The notes: generated by a model from the letters alone, not told the origin. Positions 45,645 through 55,609 are shown, numbered from the stretch's first letter. The stretch: 64,000 bases of DNA from an uncultured cyanobacterium (GCA_937899645.1 CALCCD010000115.1:1-64000), one strand, 5' to 3'. Program-made: numbers and translations.

Positions 45645-46397
45645 GTGACCTACCCCACCGCCGAAACGCTTCTGATTATCGACTTCGAGACCACCGGCGT
45701 TGACGCCGCCGATGACGAGCCCCTAGAGCTGGGGGCGATCCTCTATTCCGTGCCGCACCGCACGACCCTGGCACAGCTTTCAACACTGATTCCGATCGCC
45801 GCAGGCAACGCCGCCGAGCGCATCAACCGCATCCCCGCCGAAGCCTCACGCGGCGTCAGCGAAGCCGAGAGCGCCGCAGCGATGGCGCTGTTTCAGACCT
45901 GGCTCGATCGCGCCGACTACCTAGTAGCCCACAACGCCAGCTTCGATCGGCAGTGGCTCGGCCAGCCGCCCACCCCCGCCAGCGACAAGCCCTGGCTCTG
46001 CACCTACGAGCACTTCCAGTGGCCGCTCAACGAAAAAGCCACCAACCTGATCGCCACCGCCCTCAATCACGGTATCGGCGTCAGCAACGCCCACCGCGCT
46101 CTGGCCGACTGCCAGCTCGTGGCGGCGCTGTTCGATCGCGTGGACGGCTTCGAGGCACTGCTAAGCGAGGCGATTCGCGTCTCCTTCGAGTCGAAATACC
46201 GCGTTGTCGCCAACGTCAGCTTCGAGAAAAAAGACCTGGCCAAAGCGCGGGGCTACCGCTGGGATGGCGGCAGACGCGAGTGGTACGTAGAAGTCTCCGA
46301 ACACAGCCTGAGCGAATTTATCCGCAGCGAAACAGCCTCGGCGGGGTTTATGGTTCGGGTGGGCGGCAAGATTTCGGCGTTTAACATGCGGGATTGA
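45645..46397 (+). CDS. DEDDh-type 3'-5' exonuclease with extra C-terminal domain
   Basis: A 250-residue protein starting at GTG 45645. The exonuclease core (about 1-170) has ExoI DFETTGVDA, ExoII LVAHNASFDRQWL and ExoIII HRALADCQLVAAL, with the catalytic D, E, D, H, D residues. The C-terminal 75 residues (FESKYRVVANVSFEKKDLAKARGYRWDGGRREWY) look like a small DUF5710-type nucleic-acid or protein binding module seen next to exonuclease domains. A DnaQ-like repair or RNA-processing role is possible; the substrate is unknown. Confidence 0.85.
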   Translation: MTYPTAETLLIIDFETTGVDAADDEPLELGAILYSVPHRTTLAQLSTLIPIAAGNAAERINRIPAEASRGVSEAESAAAMALFQTWLDRADYLVAHNASFDRQWLGQPPTPASDKPWLCTYEHFQWPLNEKATNLIATALNHGIGVSNAHRALADCQLVAALFDRVDGFEALLSEAIRVSFESKYRVVANVSFEKKDLAKARGYRWDGGRREWYVEVSEHSLSEFIRSETASAGFMVRVGGKISAFNMRD

Positions 46398-46521
46398 AAG
46401 CGCTTTCAGGAGAGTGTTTTCAGAGCAGCTACAGGAAAAGCCCGCCTGCATCCCTGCTGCCCTCCAAGAAGACCGACAAATCGAGCGCAATTCGCCCATC
46501 AATCACCTGTCTATCGAACAC

Positions 46522-46550
46522 AAAAAAACTGACCCACTGCGGGGTCAGTT
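46522..46550 (-). terminator. Rho-independent terminator after desC
   Basis: Arms AACTGACCC and GGGTCAGTT. On the minus strand a run of seven T follows the stem. It lies about 50 bases beyond the desaturase stop. Confidence 0.85.
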
Positions 46551-46601
46551 CAACAATATCTCAGTTAAAACGCCGTACTAGATGACGATTCGCTTCCAGA
46601 A

Positions 46602-47435
46602 TCAGCCGGTAATGGGCTTGGCGTTCTCCGGCGGCAGCTTGATCTTGCTGGCGAGACCGAAAAATTCCAACGTACGGATCATCATCCAGGTTGCATCAAT
46701 TTCCCACCAACGCAGACCGTGACGTGCCGAGTATTGGAAGGCGTGGTGGTTGTTGTGCCAGCCTTCGCCATAGGTGATTAGAGCGACCCACCAGCAGTTA
46801 CGCGAGCCGTCCTTCGACTCGTAGGTCTTGTAGCCGAACTTGTGCGTAGCGCTGTTCACGAACCAGGTGCAGTGGAACACTGCAACGATTCGCATGAAGA
46901 TACCCCAGACGACGAACGACCAGCCGCCGATCGCGTAGAGCAACAGGCCGAGCGCCACCTGCATGTAGATGAAGTATTTCTCGCAGAACTGGTAGAAAGC
47001 ATCGTCGTAGATGTCTTTGGCCAGGCGGGGAACGTCTTTGTCCGCCGGGACTTCTTCAAAAAACCAGCCGATGTGGCTCCACCAGAAGCCTTTATTCGAG
47101 TCGTGGGGATCGAGGTGAGTATCGGAATACTTGTGGTGCTGGCGGTGCAGGCCGATCCAGCTCACCGGACCTGCCTGGCAGCTCAGTGTTCCGCAAAGGA
47201 CGAGGAAGTACTCCAGCCACTGGGGAACTTTGAAGCTGCGGTGACTGACGAGGCGATGCCAGCCCAGCGTAATGCCAACGCCGCCGGTAAGCCAGTGAAG
47301 GAAAATGGCAACACCAACTGCCGACCAGCTAAAAAACTGCGGGAAGAAAGCAAGAATTGCGATTAGATGCAGCATGCTTACCCAAACAATGGCGTACCAG
47401 TTCGCCTTGGGTGTCTCTGTGGAAGCAATCGTCAT
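46602..47435 (-). CDS. desC: Acyl-lipid delta-9 fatty acid desaturase
   Basis: A 277-residue membrane di-iron desaturase. Three histidine boxes are present: HRLVSH (60-65), HRQHH (97-101) and HNNHH (227-231), within GWHRLVSHRSF, GLHRQHHKYSDTHLDPH and YGEGWHNNHHAF. Hydrophobic segments at about 15-55 and 155-190 span the membrane. The pattern and length match DesC, which puts the first double bond into C18 acyl chains of membrane lipids. The frame is open to 47531, but the ATG at 47435 (MTIASTETPK) fits the family. Confidence 0.93.
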   Translation of the reverse strand: MTIASTETPKANWYAIVWVSMLHLIAILAFFPQFFSWSAVGVAIFLHWLTGGVGITLGWHRLVSHRSFKVPQWLEYFLVLCGTLSCQAGPVSWIGLHRQHHKYSDTHLDPHDSNKGFWWSHIGWFFEEVPADKDVPRLAKDIYDDAFYQFCEKYFIYMQVALGLLLYAIGGWSFVVWGIFMRIVAVFHCTWFVNSATHKFGYKTYESKDGSRNCWWVALITYGEGWHNNHHAFQYSARHGLRWWEIDATWMMIRTLEFFGLASKIKLPPENAKPITG

Positions 47436-47728
47436 GCAGTGACCTTGAGTAACTGTGAATTTTTGTCTGAACCTGATGGATTCTAACAAACTATGGGTTA
47501 ATGGTGAGCAGACTCGCCACCGTGGCGGCATAGGGGAAAATCCCGGTCGAGATATCGAAATTTCGACAGTCGCGACCGCAGTCAGGTTCGTTTTAGATTT
47601 CTGTTACGGTAACCGTATCGGTATTCCGGTGCGACTGATGAGTGGCTCGCGCGGCCAGTACAGTCGCAACGCCGACACTTTAACACCACTTCTCTGAAGA
47701 TTCACGCTCTAACACCTGAAAATCTCGC

Positions 47729-48964
47729 ATGAGTTACGACGAGACGGTGGTCGATCGCGCGGCGCGATCGCTTCAGCCGCGCTTTGCCGAAATCGACCGG
47801 AAGACGAAAGACAAGCTGCGTCGGGTGCTGGCAGCATTTCGCCACCACCGCGTCGGCGATCGGCACTTTGCGAGCGTGTCGGGCTACGGCCACGACGATC
47901 TCGGGCGCGAAACGCTCGATCGCGTGGTCGCGCAGGTCTTCGGAGCTGAGGCGGCGCTGGTGCGCTTGCAGTTCGTGTCGGGGACGCACGCGATCGCCTG
48001 CGCCCTGTACGGCATCCTACGTCCGGGCGACGAACTGCTGTCGGTTGTCGGCGCGCCCTACGACACGCTCGAGGAGGCGATCGGGCTGCGGGGCACGGGT
48101 TGCGGATCGCTGGCCGAGTGGGGTATTTCCTATCGGCAAATCGAGCTGCTGCCGGATGGGACGCCGGACTGGGAGGCCATTGCCACGGCGATCGCGCCGA
48201 ATACGCGGGTCGTAACGATCCAGCGATCGTGCGGCTACTCCTGGCGTCCGAGCCTCGCGATCGACGAGATCGAGCGCCTCGTGAAGCTCGTAAAAGCCCA
48301 GAATCCAGACGTAGTGTGCTTTGTCGATAACTGCTACGGCGAGTTCGTCGAAGATTGCGAACCGACGGCAGTTGGAGCCGACCTCATGGCGGGCTCGCTG
48401 ATTAAAAACCCCGGTGGCACGATCGCGCCTGCCGGTGGCTACATCGCCGGACGCGCCGACCTGGTCGAGCGCGCGGCTTGCCGACTGACGGCTCCGGGCA
48501 TCGGCAGTGCGGGCGGGGCGACGTTCGATCTCAACCGGCTGCTGTTCCAGGGGTTTTTCCTCGCGCCGCAGATGGTGGCCGAAGCGATTAAGGGAACGCA
48601 TCTGGTGGCGATGGTATTCGCCGAGCTGGGTTATCCGGTGCAGCCCGCGCCGGACGCCGAACGCCGCGACGTGATTCAGGCCGTCAAGCTCGGTTCGCCC
48701 GAAAAGCTCGAAGCGCTTTGCACCGCGATCCAGCACCATTCCCCAATCGGCTCCTACCTCGACCCCGTACCGGGAGAAATGCCGGGATACGAAAGCCAAC
48801 TCGTGATGGCGGGCGGCACGTTTATCGACGGCAGTACGTCGGAGTTTTCTGCCGACGGGCCACTGCGCGAGCCGTACGTGGCTTTCTGTCAGGGAGGCGC
48901 ACACTGGACGCAGGTGGCGATCGCCTTAGAAGCCGCCGTCGAGGCTTTTCGACATTTGGACTAA
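47729..48964 (+). CDS. Methionine gamma-lyase family (YnbB-like) PLP protein
   Basis: A 411-residue PLP-dependent protein of the group once called aluminium resistance proteins. Motifs: HFASVSGYGHDDLGRETLD, VRLQFVSGTHAIACALYG, VVGAPYDTLEEAIG, FVDNCYGEFVE, and the PLP lysine region GSLIKNPGGTIAPAGGYIAG. The C-terminal part contains EMPGYESQLVMAGGTFIDGSTSE. The reaction is assumed to be a C-S lyase type elimination, not established for cyanobacteria. Confidence 0.9.
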   Translation: MSYDETVVDRAARSLQPRFAEIDRKTKDKLRRVLAAFRHHRVGDRHFASVSGYGHDDLGRETLDRVVAQVFGAEAALVRLQFVSGTHAIACALYGILRPGDELLSVVGAPYDTLEEAIGLRGTGCGSLAEWGISYRQIELLPDGTPDWEAIATAIAPNTRVVTIQRSCGYSWRPSLAIDEIERLVKLVKAQNPDVVCFVDNCYGEFVEDCEPTAVGADLMAGSLIKNPGGTIAPAGGYIAGRADLVERAACRLTAPGIGSAGGATFDLNRLLFQGFFLAPQMVAEAIKGTHLVAMVFAELGYPVQPAPDAERRDVIQAVKLGSPEKLEALCTAIQHHSPIGSYLDPVPGEMPGYESQLVMAGGTFIDGSTSEFSADGPLREPYVAFCQGGAHWTQVAIALEAAVEAFRHLD

Positions 48965-49233
48965 TATCTAGACGGGCACTTCGCCCGAGCTTCCCGACGA
49001 TCTGTCGAGCGCGGCTAGCCAGAAACCACCAGAAATCGCCAGAAATTGCTAGACACTGGGCTTCTACGGCTCGATCGCAACGGCCGCCAGCAACTTTCAG
49101 GAACTCGGTTTCTCATCGCCCGCTACGACGTCCCGAGAATCGGCAGAGCGCAAGACTTCATGAGTTTTCAGAACCCCAGAGGTCTCATCGACTCGCTAAC
49201 GCCTTTATCCCGCAGCCCTTTTTAAAATCCGCC

Positions 49234-50364
49234 ATGCCGTCTTTCGTTCGCCCCGACCTGCTCGCTTTCCAAGCCTACTCCGCTAATCCCCACACTGACG
49301 CGCCCGACGTACCGCTCGATCGCCTCGATACCAACGAGTGCCCCTACGATCTGCCCGAGTCCGTGAAACAGGCGATCGCCAAAACCTATATCGAGCAGAT
49401 CGAAACCAACCGCTACCCCGACGGCAGCCACGCCGCGCTCAAAGCCGAGATCGCCCGCTACGTCAACGAGTCGGCAGGTATCGAATCGAACTCGGAATCA
49501 GTTACCCCCGAAAATATCTCCGTCGGCAACGGCTCCGACGAGCTGATCCGCTCCGTGTTGATCGCCACCTGCCTCGGTCGCCCCAGCTCGATCCTGGTCG
49601 CTTCGCCCACCTTCTCGATGTACGGCATCTTGGCAAAAACCCTGGGCGTCAACACCATCGAAGTCGCCCGCCGCGAGGCCGACTGGTCGATCGACCCCGA
49701 CGCTGCCAACCTAGCGATCGCTACCGCCACCCGCGACGGCCAGCCCGTGCGCGCCATCTTCGTCGTCCACCCCAACTCGCCCACGGCCAACGCCCTAACA
49801 GCGGAAGAAATCGCGTGGCTGGAAACGGTTCCCGACGATATCCTCGTCATCGTCGATGAAGCTTACTACGAGTTCAGCCGCCACACCCTCGTCGGACGGC
49901 AACGCGATAACTGGGTCGTGACGCGCACGTTCTCCAAGGCGCTGCGGCTGGCCGCTCACCGCGTCGGCTATGCCGTCGCCGCCCCCGAGACGATCGCCAT
50001 ATTCGAGAAAATCCGCCTGCCCTACAACCTGCCCAGCACGGCCCAGGCCGCCGCACTGACGGGACTGGCACACCGACGCGAGCTGCTAACCGTTATCGAC
50101 AAAATCCTCGGCGAGCGCGATCGGCTCGTGGCGGCTTTCGCGCGGCTCCCGGCGCTGAAGCAGTGGGCGAGTCAGGCCAATTTTATCTACTTGCGCGCGG
50201 CAGGTGAGGCGATCGACCTGGCGAAGCTCGCCAGTGACCTACGATCGCGCGGTACGCTCATTCGCTACACTGGCGGCGGGCTGCGGGTCTCGATCGGCAC
50301 GCCCGCCGAAAACACCCGCACCCTCGCCAATTTCCAGGCGCTGTTGGACTGTGTCGCTGGCTAG
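49234..50364 (+). CDS. hisC: Histidinol-phosphate aminotransferase
   Basis: A 376-residue class I/II aminotransferase of histidine synthesis. The PLP lysine is K235 in TFSKALRLAAHRVGYAVA. Other marks: LDTNECPYDLPESVK, NRYPDGSHAALKAEIA, NGSDELIRSVL, VVHPNSPTANAL and VIVDEAYYEFS. The ATG at 49234 gives MPSFVRPDLLAF, the normal start; the frame is open further upstream through unrelated sequence. Another specificity (aromatic or other amino acids) cannot be excluded for HisC paralogues. Confidence 0.92.
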   Translation: MPSFVRPDLLAFQAYSANPHTDAPDVPLDRLDTNECPYDLPESVKQAIAKTYIEQIETNRYPDGSHAALKAEIARYVNESAGIESNSESVTPENISVGNGSDELIRSVLIATCLGRPSSILVASPTFSMYGILAKTLGVNTIEVARREADWSIDPDAANLAIATATRDGQPVRAIFVVHPNSPTANALTAEEIAWLETVPDDILVIVDEAYYEFSRHTLVGRQRDNWVVTRTFSKALRLAAHRVGYAVAAPETIAIFEKIRLPYNLPSTAQAAALTGLAHRRELLTVIDKILGERDRLVAAFARLPALKQWASQANFIYLRAAGEAIDLAKLASDLRSRGTLIRYTGGGLRVSIGTPAENTRTLANFQALLDCVAG

Positions 50365-50507
50365 CCCAGAATTCGGCACCAAAGCCCGCGCCCTTTCACT
50401 GGAGTGCTGCAAAACGCCACTGCCCTCGCACTTCAGTCCGTCGGCAGTCTGGTGAGCGTCGATCGCGCGCCGGTCTTCTAAATTCGCTAAATTGGCTAAA
50501 TTCGCGT

Positions 50508-51266
50508 CTAACCAGCGTCGCGAGCTTCAGCAGCATCGTAAGCTTCCGTCTCGCGAGCTCCGTCGGGCGCTTCGGGCAGGTCGCAGATCGACTCGCGAAC
50601 CAGGAACGTATCGACGCACATCGACAGCCCGAACGTCCCGAACACGTTTAGCAAATTTCGCCACAGCTCTCGCGGCAGGTGGCCGTCCGGGGCACGATCG
50701 AGATCGTAAATGGCGTACTCCGGCTCCATCCAAATCCCGTTCACCATCCAGCCTGCCTCTTTCCCGAGGTCGGAATAGTTGCAGTCGTGCTCGGCATAGA
50801 TCTGAGCCTGACGGGCGAACCCCCAGCGGCCACCGCTGCACGCCTGCCAGAGCCGATCGAGGTTCCGCAAGCCCTCGGCAGGAATTTCATCGAGATCGTC
50901 GAGTTCCAGGTAGCCGCGCTGCTCGACGTTGGCAAGCTGTAAGAAGATTCGCAGCGTGACGCGATCGGCTTCTTCATAGCGCTGCTCGTCGAGCAGGGTC
51001 TGTAAATACTGGTAATCCGTTTCGAGTTGCTGGGCTTCGGTGGGCTGGACTTCGGTGGGCTGCAGCTCGGGCGGTGCGGGATTGGCGCTCCGGTCGGCGC
51101 TCCGGTCGGCAATATCGGCGATCGGGCGATCGGCTAGCGGCGCATCGACTGTCGCAGCCAGTGCCTCGCGCGCATCGCGAGCCTGCTGCGACTTCCGGCG
51201 ACGCTGCATCTTCAGGCCACCGAAGACTGTCACCACGAGCGCGATTGTAATTCCGAGCCAGATCAT
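50508..51266 (-). CDS. Membrane-anchored GUN4 domain protein
   Basis: A 252-residue protein. One N-terminal membrane helix (IWLGITIALVVTVFGGL) is followed by a basic stretch, a low-complexity linker with repeats of PTE, and a GUN4 domain at about 85-225: DYQYLQTLLDEQRYEEADRVTL, EGLRNLDRLWQACSGGRWGFARQAQIY, GKEAGWMVNG and APDGHLPRELW. GUN4 proteins bind porphyrins and activate Mg-chelatase. The canonical cyanobacterial Gun4 is soluble and has a different N-terminal bundle, so this is a paralogue of unknown role. Confidence 0.85.
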   Translation of the reverse strand: MIWLGITIALVVTVFGGLKMQRRRKSQQARDAREALAATVDAPLADRPIADIADRSADRSANPAPPELQPTEVQPTEAQQLETDYQYLQTLLDEQRYEEADRVTLRIFLQLANVEQRGYLELDDLDEIPAEGLRNLDRLWQACSGGRWGFARQAQIYAEHDCNYSDLGKEAGWMVNGIWMEPEYAIYDLDRAPDGHLPRELWRNLLNVFGTFGLSMCVDTFLVRESICDLPEAPDGARETEAYDAAEARDAG

Positions 51267-51469
51267 GAAGTGTCGATCTCCAAACCCCGCGCCACGACGA
51301 TGCGGGAAAACAGCATTACCTTGATACGGCGCGATCGCGCCAGACACAGAAAGAGGCAGAGAAAAATTCCCCACCTCTTGCCTTCTATTCACACTGAGCC
51401 AGCTCGCTACAAGTGACCGTACCCGCAAAGGAAGCCTCTACGGGCGGACTCGAGCGATCTTGGAGCTAA

Positions 51470-52543
51470 TTAGGCCGTAACGGCAGTTTTCGCTGCCAGC
51501 TCGCCGCTGGCGTATTTCGCTGCGAACTCGTCGAGGCCGACTTGCTCGATCTTGGTCGCATTGCCCGCAGTACCGAAGGCTTCGTAGCGCTCGGCGCACA
51601 CTTGCTTCATGTATTTGATCGAGGGCTTGAGGAAGTGGCGGGGGTCGAAGTTCGACGGATCTTTCTGTGCCGCTTCACGGATTGCTGCCGTAATCGCCAG
51701 ACGGTTGTCGGTGTCGATGTTGACTTTGCGGACGCCGCTCTTGATGCCTTTAATGATTTCCTCAACCGGCACGCCGTAAGTTTCGGGGATTTCGCCGCCG
51801 AACTCGTTGATCATGTCGATCCACTCTTTCGGCACGGAGGAGGAGCCGTGCATCACGAGGTGGGTGTTGGGCAGGCGGCGGTGAATTTCTTCAATACGGC
51901 TGATTGCCAGAATTTCGCCCGTCGGTTTGCGGGTGAATTTGTACGCGCCGTGGCTCGTGCCGATCGCCAGTGCGAGAGCGTCCACCTGGGTACGCTCGAC
52001 GAATTCCACTGCTTCATCGGGGTCGGTCAGCAGTTGGTCTTTGCTGAGTTCGCCCTCAAAGCCGTGGCCGTCTTCTGCTTCGCCTTTACCGGTTTCGAGC
52101 GAACCGAGGCAGCCGAGTTCGCCTTCGACGCTGGCACCGACCGAGTGTGCGACATCGGTCACTTGCTTGGTGACGTTTACGTTGTACTCAAAGCTTGCGG
52201 GAGTTTTGGCGTCCGACTCCAGCGAACCATCCATCATGACGCTGGTGAAGCCGTTGCGGATTGCCGAGTAGCAGGTGGCGGGGCTATTGCCGTGGTCTTG
52301 GTGCATGACGACGGGAATGTGTGGATAGGTTTCCACAGCCGCCAAGACCAGGTGGCGCAGGAAGTTTTCGCCTGCGTAGGAACGAGCACCGCGCGATGCT
52401 TGCAGAATGACGGGACTGTTCGTCTCGTCAGCCGCCTGCATGATCGATTGGATCTGCTCCATATTGTTGACGTTGTACGCCGGGATGCCGTAGTCGTTTT
52501 CTGCCGCGTGGTCGAGCAGCAAACGCATTGGGACGATAGCCAT
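51470..52543 (-). CDS. fba: Fructose-bisphosphate aldolase, class II
   Basis: A 357-residue zinc-dependent aldolase, likely the main Calvin-cycle/glycolytic enzyme, acting also on sedoheptulose bisphosphate in cyanobacteria. Motifs: [41 protein letters not shown] (zinc His), [37 protein letters not shown] and [10 protein letters not shown], then [11 protein letters not shown]. It begins [16 protein letters not shown] with an AGGAG-type site before it. Confidence 0.97.
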   Translation of the reverse strand: MAIVPMRLLLDHAAENDYGIPAYNVNNMEQIQSIMQAADETNSPVILQASRGARSYAGENFLRHLVLAAVETYPHIPVVMHQDHGNSPATCYSAIRNGFTSVMMDGSLESDAKTPASFEYNVNVTKQVTDVAHSVGASVEGELGCLGSLETGKGEAEDGHGFEGELSKDQLLTDPDEAVEFVERTQVDALALAIGTSHGAYKFTRKPTGEILAISRIEEIHRRLPNTHLVMHGSSSVPKEWIDMINEFGGEIPETYGVPVEEIIKGIKSGVRKVNIDTDNRLAITAAIREAAQKDPSNFDPRHFLKPSIKYMKQVCAERYEAFGTAGNATKIEQVGLDEFAAKYASGELAAKTAVTA

Positions 52544-52889
52544 ATTGCCTCCTATATCTCCTTCTTATTGCTAGCTTTTGTAACGACTAGCTATGAATTA
52601 CAACAATATTAGGGGAAAGCATTACCTTTGGCGAACGATCGCTAGGGCTCGACCCAAGCGAGCACACGCGCTCGGAAGCTAAAGACCGCTGCGACCGATC
52701 GATGCCCGAGCTGCCGTCGGTTTGGGCTTTGCAGCGACGCTCGCCCCGCACTCGGCACAACGCTGGATTTCATCGACGCACAGTTCGCGATCGCCTAACG
52801 TAAAAACCGAATCTCTGCGGTCAGCCCTGCCTCAATCGACATACTGCTTGCAGAAACTCGGTTTTTCGTTACGTTTACTGAGCTTTTGC
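52544..52889. other. Spacer between fba and the DUF561 gene
   Basis: About 350 bases holding the fba promoter region and, next to the DUF561 stop, an imperfect inverted repeat (listed separately). No gene is supported. Confidence 0.45.
52797..52873 (-). repeat. Imperfect inverted repeat, possible terminator of the DUF561 gene
   Basis: Arms ACGTAAAAACCGAATCTCTGC (about 52797-52818) and GCAGAAACTCGGTTTTTCGT (52850-52869) enclose about 31 bases. It starts 17 bases after the DUF561 stop on the minus strand and is followed there by TTTTTACG. The core ACTCGGTTT(T)TC recurs near 49108, so it may be a dispersed repeat that has become a terminator. Confidence 0.5.
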
Positions 52890-53642
52890 TTAACGTGCCG
52901 CTACGCGATTGCGGCTGACAACTTGCAGCGACTCAGCTAGGGCGCGCACGGCAGCGATCGCCTCGACTTCGCTCTCCAGGCGGTTAACTGCCGAACCGAC
53001 GCCGACGCCCGCCGCGCCTGCCGCGATCGCCATTGGAGCTGTCACCGACGAGATGCCCGACGCACACAGCACCGGCACGTTTACCGCGCGGGAAATCTCC
53101 GCCGCCGCCGCCAGGGTCGGAGCCGCTTTCTCGATTAGGCCGTGGGTTCCGGCATTGACCGGGCTGCTGCTCGTGCCGCCTTCGGTTTGGATGATGTCCG
53201 CACCGGCTTCGACCAGCGCTTCGGCGAGGCGCACTTGCTCGCCGGGATTCAGAACGTGCGGAACCGTCACCGACAGCGTTATCTCGGGCAGGATCGCACG
53301 AGTCCGCTGGGTCAGCTCCAGCACCTCGGGCGCATCGAAACGAATGCCCTTGGCGTAGAACGCATCGAAGTTACCGATTTCGATCGCGTCGGCACCGGCA
53401 GCGACGGGCGCGAGGAATTTTTCCGCTTCTACGGCGGAGACGCACACGGGCAAGTCGGTGAGGCTCTTGGCCAGCTCGACCAGCTTCGCATCGGCGGCAA
53501 TATCGACGAAAGTCGCTCCGCCCAGGTCGGCGGCTTTGACGACGCGCGCAACGGATGTGGCGTCGAAGTTCGTCAGGCCGCTGATGATTTTTAGGGCTTG
53601 GCCTCGATCGAAGGCCGTCTGAAGCGTTGCCAGAATCGTCAT
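52890..53642 (-). CDS. ycf23: DUF561 / Ycf23 family protein
   Basis: A 250-residue TIM-barrel-like protein conserved in cyanobacteria and red-algal plastids. Recognisable segments: GQALKIISGLTNFDATSVARVVKAADLGGATFVDIAAD, CVSAVEAEKFLAPVAAGADAIEIGNFDAFY, VLNPGEQVRLAEALVEAGADIIQTEGGTSS and CASGISSVTAPMAIAAGAAGVGVGSAVN. The C-terminal GxS-G-G phosphate-binding look suggests an enzyme on a phosphorylated substrate, but none is known. Confidence 0.92.
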   Translation of the reverse strand: MTILATLQTAFDRGQALKIISGLTNFDATSVARVVKAADLGGATFVDIAADAKLVELAKSLTDLPVCVSAVEAEKFLAPVAAGADAIEIGNFDAFYAKGIRFDAPEVLELTQRTRAILPEITLSVTVPHVLNPGEQVRLAEALVEAGADIIQTEGGTSSSPVNAGTHGLIEKAAPTLAAAAEISRAVNVPVLCASGISSVTAPMAIAAGAAGVGVGSAVNRLESEVEAIAAVRALAESLQVVSRNRVAAR

Positions 53643-53757
53643 AGATTTACGTAAAAATCTGCTAGATAGCTTCTCATTGTAGGGGGTTGTGGAAGGCTCG
53701 ATCCTTGTGTGGCGTTATGTTGCGGCAAGATCGATTCGCGCAATGCGGCCAACAGCG

Positions 53758-54186
53758 CTAGCCGGAAAAATCGTCGCGCATCACTAGCAGCGTATTGCCC
53801 TTGCGACCGACCACGATCGCCCGATCGCTCGGCGAAATCGCCCGATCGCCTTCGCACTTCGCCCGCCAGGAATTCCCCTCAAATATGACGCGGCCCAGTT
53901 CTCCAGGCTCCATCGCCGTTAGCGCTTCCGCTTCGGTCTCGTCATCGATCGGCAGCGATCGCACCTGCGGCAACCAGCGCTTCACTGCCATCACTGACAG
54001 CAGCGACAGCACCATCCACAGCCCGATCTGTAAGTTGAGCCCCGGCACAAATGCCGTCAGCAGCGCCACGACCAAAGCGCTGACCCCCATCGACATCTCG
54101 ACAAACGCCGTCGGCAGGATTACCTCCATCGCGCAAAATCCCAGCCCGATCGCCAGCCACAGCCACATCCAATTCGCCATAGTCAT
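53758..54186 (-). CDS. NfeD-like membrane protein
   Basis: A 142-residue protein. Two or three N-terminal helices (MWLWLAIGLGFCAMEVILP, LVVALLTAFVPGLNLQIGLWMVLSLLSVMAV) are followed by a small OB-fold domain (GELGRVIFEGNSWRAKCEGDRAISPSDRAIVVGRKGNTLLV), the standard short NfeD architecture. NfeD proteins usually pair with a stomatin/flotillin-like SPFH protein in membrane quality control; none is next to this gene. The ATG at 54186 is preferred because AAGGA lies seven bases upstream. Confidence 0.88.
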   Translation of the reverse strand: MTMANWMWLWLAIGLGFCAMEVILPTAFVEMSMGVSALVVALLTAFVPGLNLQIGLWMVLSLLSVMAVKRWLPQVRSLPIDDETEAEALTAMEPGELGRVIFEGNSWRAKCEGDRAISPSDRAIVVGRKGNTLLVMRDDFSG

Positions 54187-54391
54187 TAACTGTCCTTCGC
54201 CCGCGAACGGGTGCGATTCGCTTCTGACTTCTATGATATCCAAGCCAATATCCGTACGAGTCAGCACGACCCGCAAACCCGCCTGCCAGACCCCGGGCGC
54301 TGGCGTATCGCTGTAGGATCGCGCTGTGATATCAAGCTGTAATATCAACTTTACAAACTGATTTACAGTCCGCCCGCGCTCGTCTTTCCCC

Positions 54392-55609
54392 ATGATTTCT
54401 TCGATTTCCTCAAATATTCCCCAAGCCGTTACGCCCGATCGCGCGGTGGGGACGATCGGCGCAGTCGGGGGCGGGCAGCTCGCGTGGATGATGGCGATCG
54501 CGGCGAAAAAACTCGGCATCTTGCTGCTGGTGCAGGCACCGCGCCAGAGCGATCCGGCGGTCTCGGAAGCGGCGGACTGGTTCGCGGCGGATATCGACGA
54601 TGCGTCAACAACGGCAAAGCTGGCCGATCGCTGCGGCGCGATCGCCTTTGAAAATGAGTTCGTCGATCTCGACGCCCTGCAACCCCTCGCCGATCGCGGC
54701 GTCACCTTCGTGCCGCCGATCCACTCCCTGCGCCCGCTGCTGGATAAATACAAGCAGCGCTGCTTTATGCGCGAGATCGGCCTGCCGACGCCGCAATTTT
54801 GCGAGTTGAGCGATCCGGCCAATTTCGACATCGCAGCGCTAGGCGGCTCCTATCCCGTCGTTGTCAAGGCGCGGCGGCACGGCTATGACGGTCAAGGCAC
54901 GGCGATCGCGCGATCGGCGGCGGACGTGGCGGAAATCTGGGAACGCTGGGGTCGCCCGTCGGTCGAAGTCGAGGAGTTCGTGCCGTTCGAGTCGGAGCTA
55001 GCCGTCATCGTGTCGCGCGATCGTAGCGGTAGCGTCGCGGTCTTCCCTATCGTCGAAACCCAACAGGTCGATCGCGTCTGCCGCCGCGCGATCGCGCCCG
55101 CCGTTATCTCCCAGTCCGCGATCCAGCAGTGCACCGCGATCGCCCATACCCTCGTCGAGCAGCTCGATGCGGTCGGTGTCTTCGCGATCGAGCTGTTCCT
55201 TACGAAAGACGACCGCGTCCTCGTCAACGAAATCGCACCGCGCACCCACAACTCCGGCCACCTAACGATCGAAGCCTGTAATTGTTCGCAGTTCGAGCAG
55301 GTCGTCCGTATCGCCGCCGGTCTGCCGCTAGGCGACGTGTCGCTCCAGCACGACTGCGCGCTGATGGTGAACCTGCTCGGTCTCGATGGCAGCAGCGATG
55401 AAGATCGCCGCCGCGCGGAGATCGCCGCAATGCCCGATGCGACAGTTCACTGGTATGGCAAAGCGTCGCGTCCCGGTCGCAAGCTCGGACACGTGACGGT
55501 GACGCTCGATTCGATCGGAGAAGAGACAACGGCAGCACGGCGCGATCGGGCGCTGAGCGTCGCGCGGCAAATCGAGGCCATTTGGTACGGCACGAAAGCC
55601 AGAAATTAA
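54392..55609 (+). CDS. purK: 5-(carboxyamino)imidazole ribonucleotide synthase
   Basis: A 405-residue ATP-grasp enzyme of purine synthesis. Motifs: VGTIGAVGGGQLAWMMA (family GGGQLxRM), AFENEFVDLDAL, LLDKYKQRCFMREIGLPTP, VVKARRHGYDGQGT, VEEFVPFESELAVIVSR, GVFAIELFLTKDDRVLVNEIAPRTHNSGHLTIEAC and SQFEQVVRIAAGLPLGD. Length is slightly above the usual 350-390. The second purine gene in the window besides purF; they are not linked. Confidence 0.96.
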   Translation: MISSISSNIPQAVTPDRAVGTIGAVGGGQLAWMMAIAAKKLGILLLVQAPRQSDPAVSEAADWFAADIDDASTTAKLADRCGAIAFENEFVDLDALQPLADRGVTFVPPIHSLRPLLDKYKQRCFMREIGLPTPQFCELSDPANFDIAALGGSYPVVVKARRHGYDGQGTAIARSAADVAEIWERWGRPSVEVEEFVPFESELAVIVSRDRSGSVAVFPIVETQQVDRVCRRAIAPAVISQSAIQQCTAIAHTLVEQLDAVGVFAIELFLTKDDRVLVNEIAPRTHNSGHLTIEACNCSQFEQVVRIAAGLPLGDVSLQHDCALMVNLLGLDGSSDEDRRRAEIAAMPDATVHWYGKASRPGRKLGHVTVTLDSIGEETTAARRDRALSVARQIEAIWYGTKARN

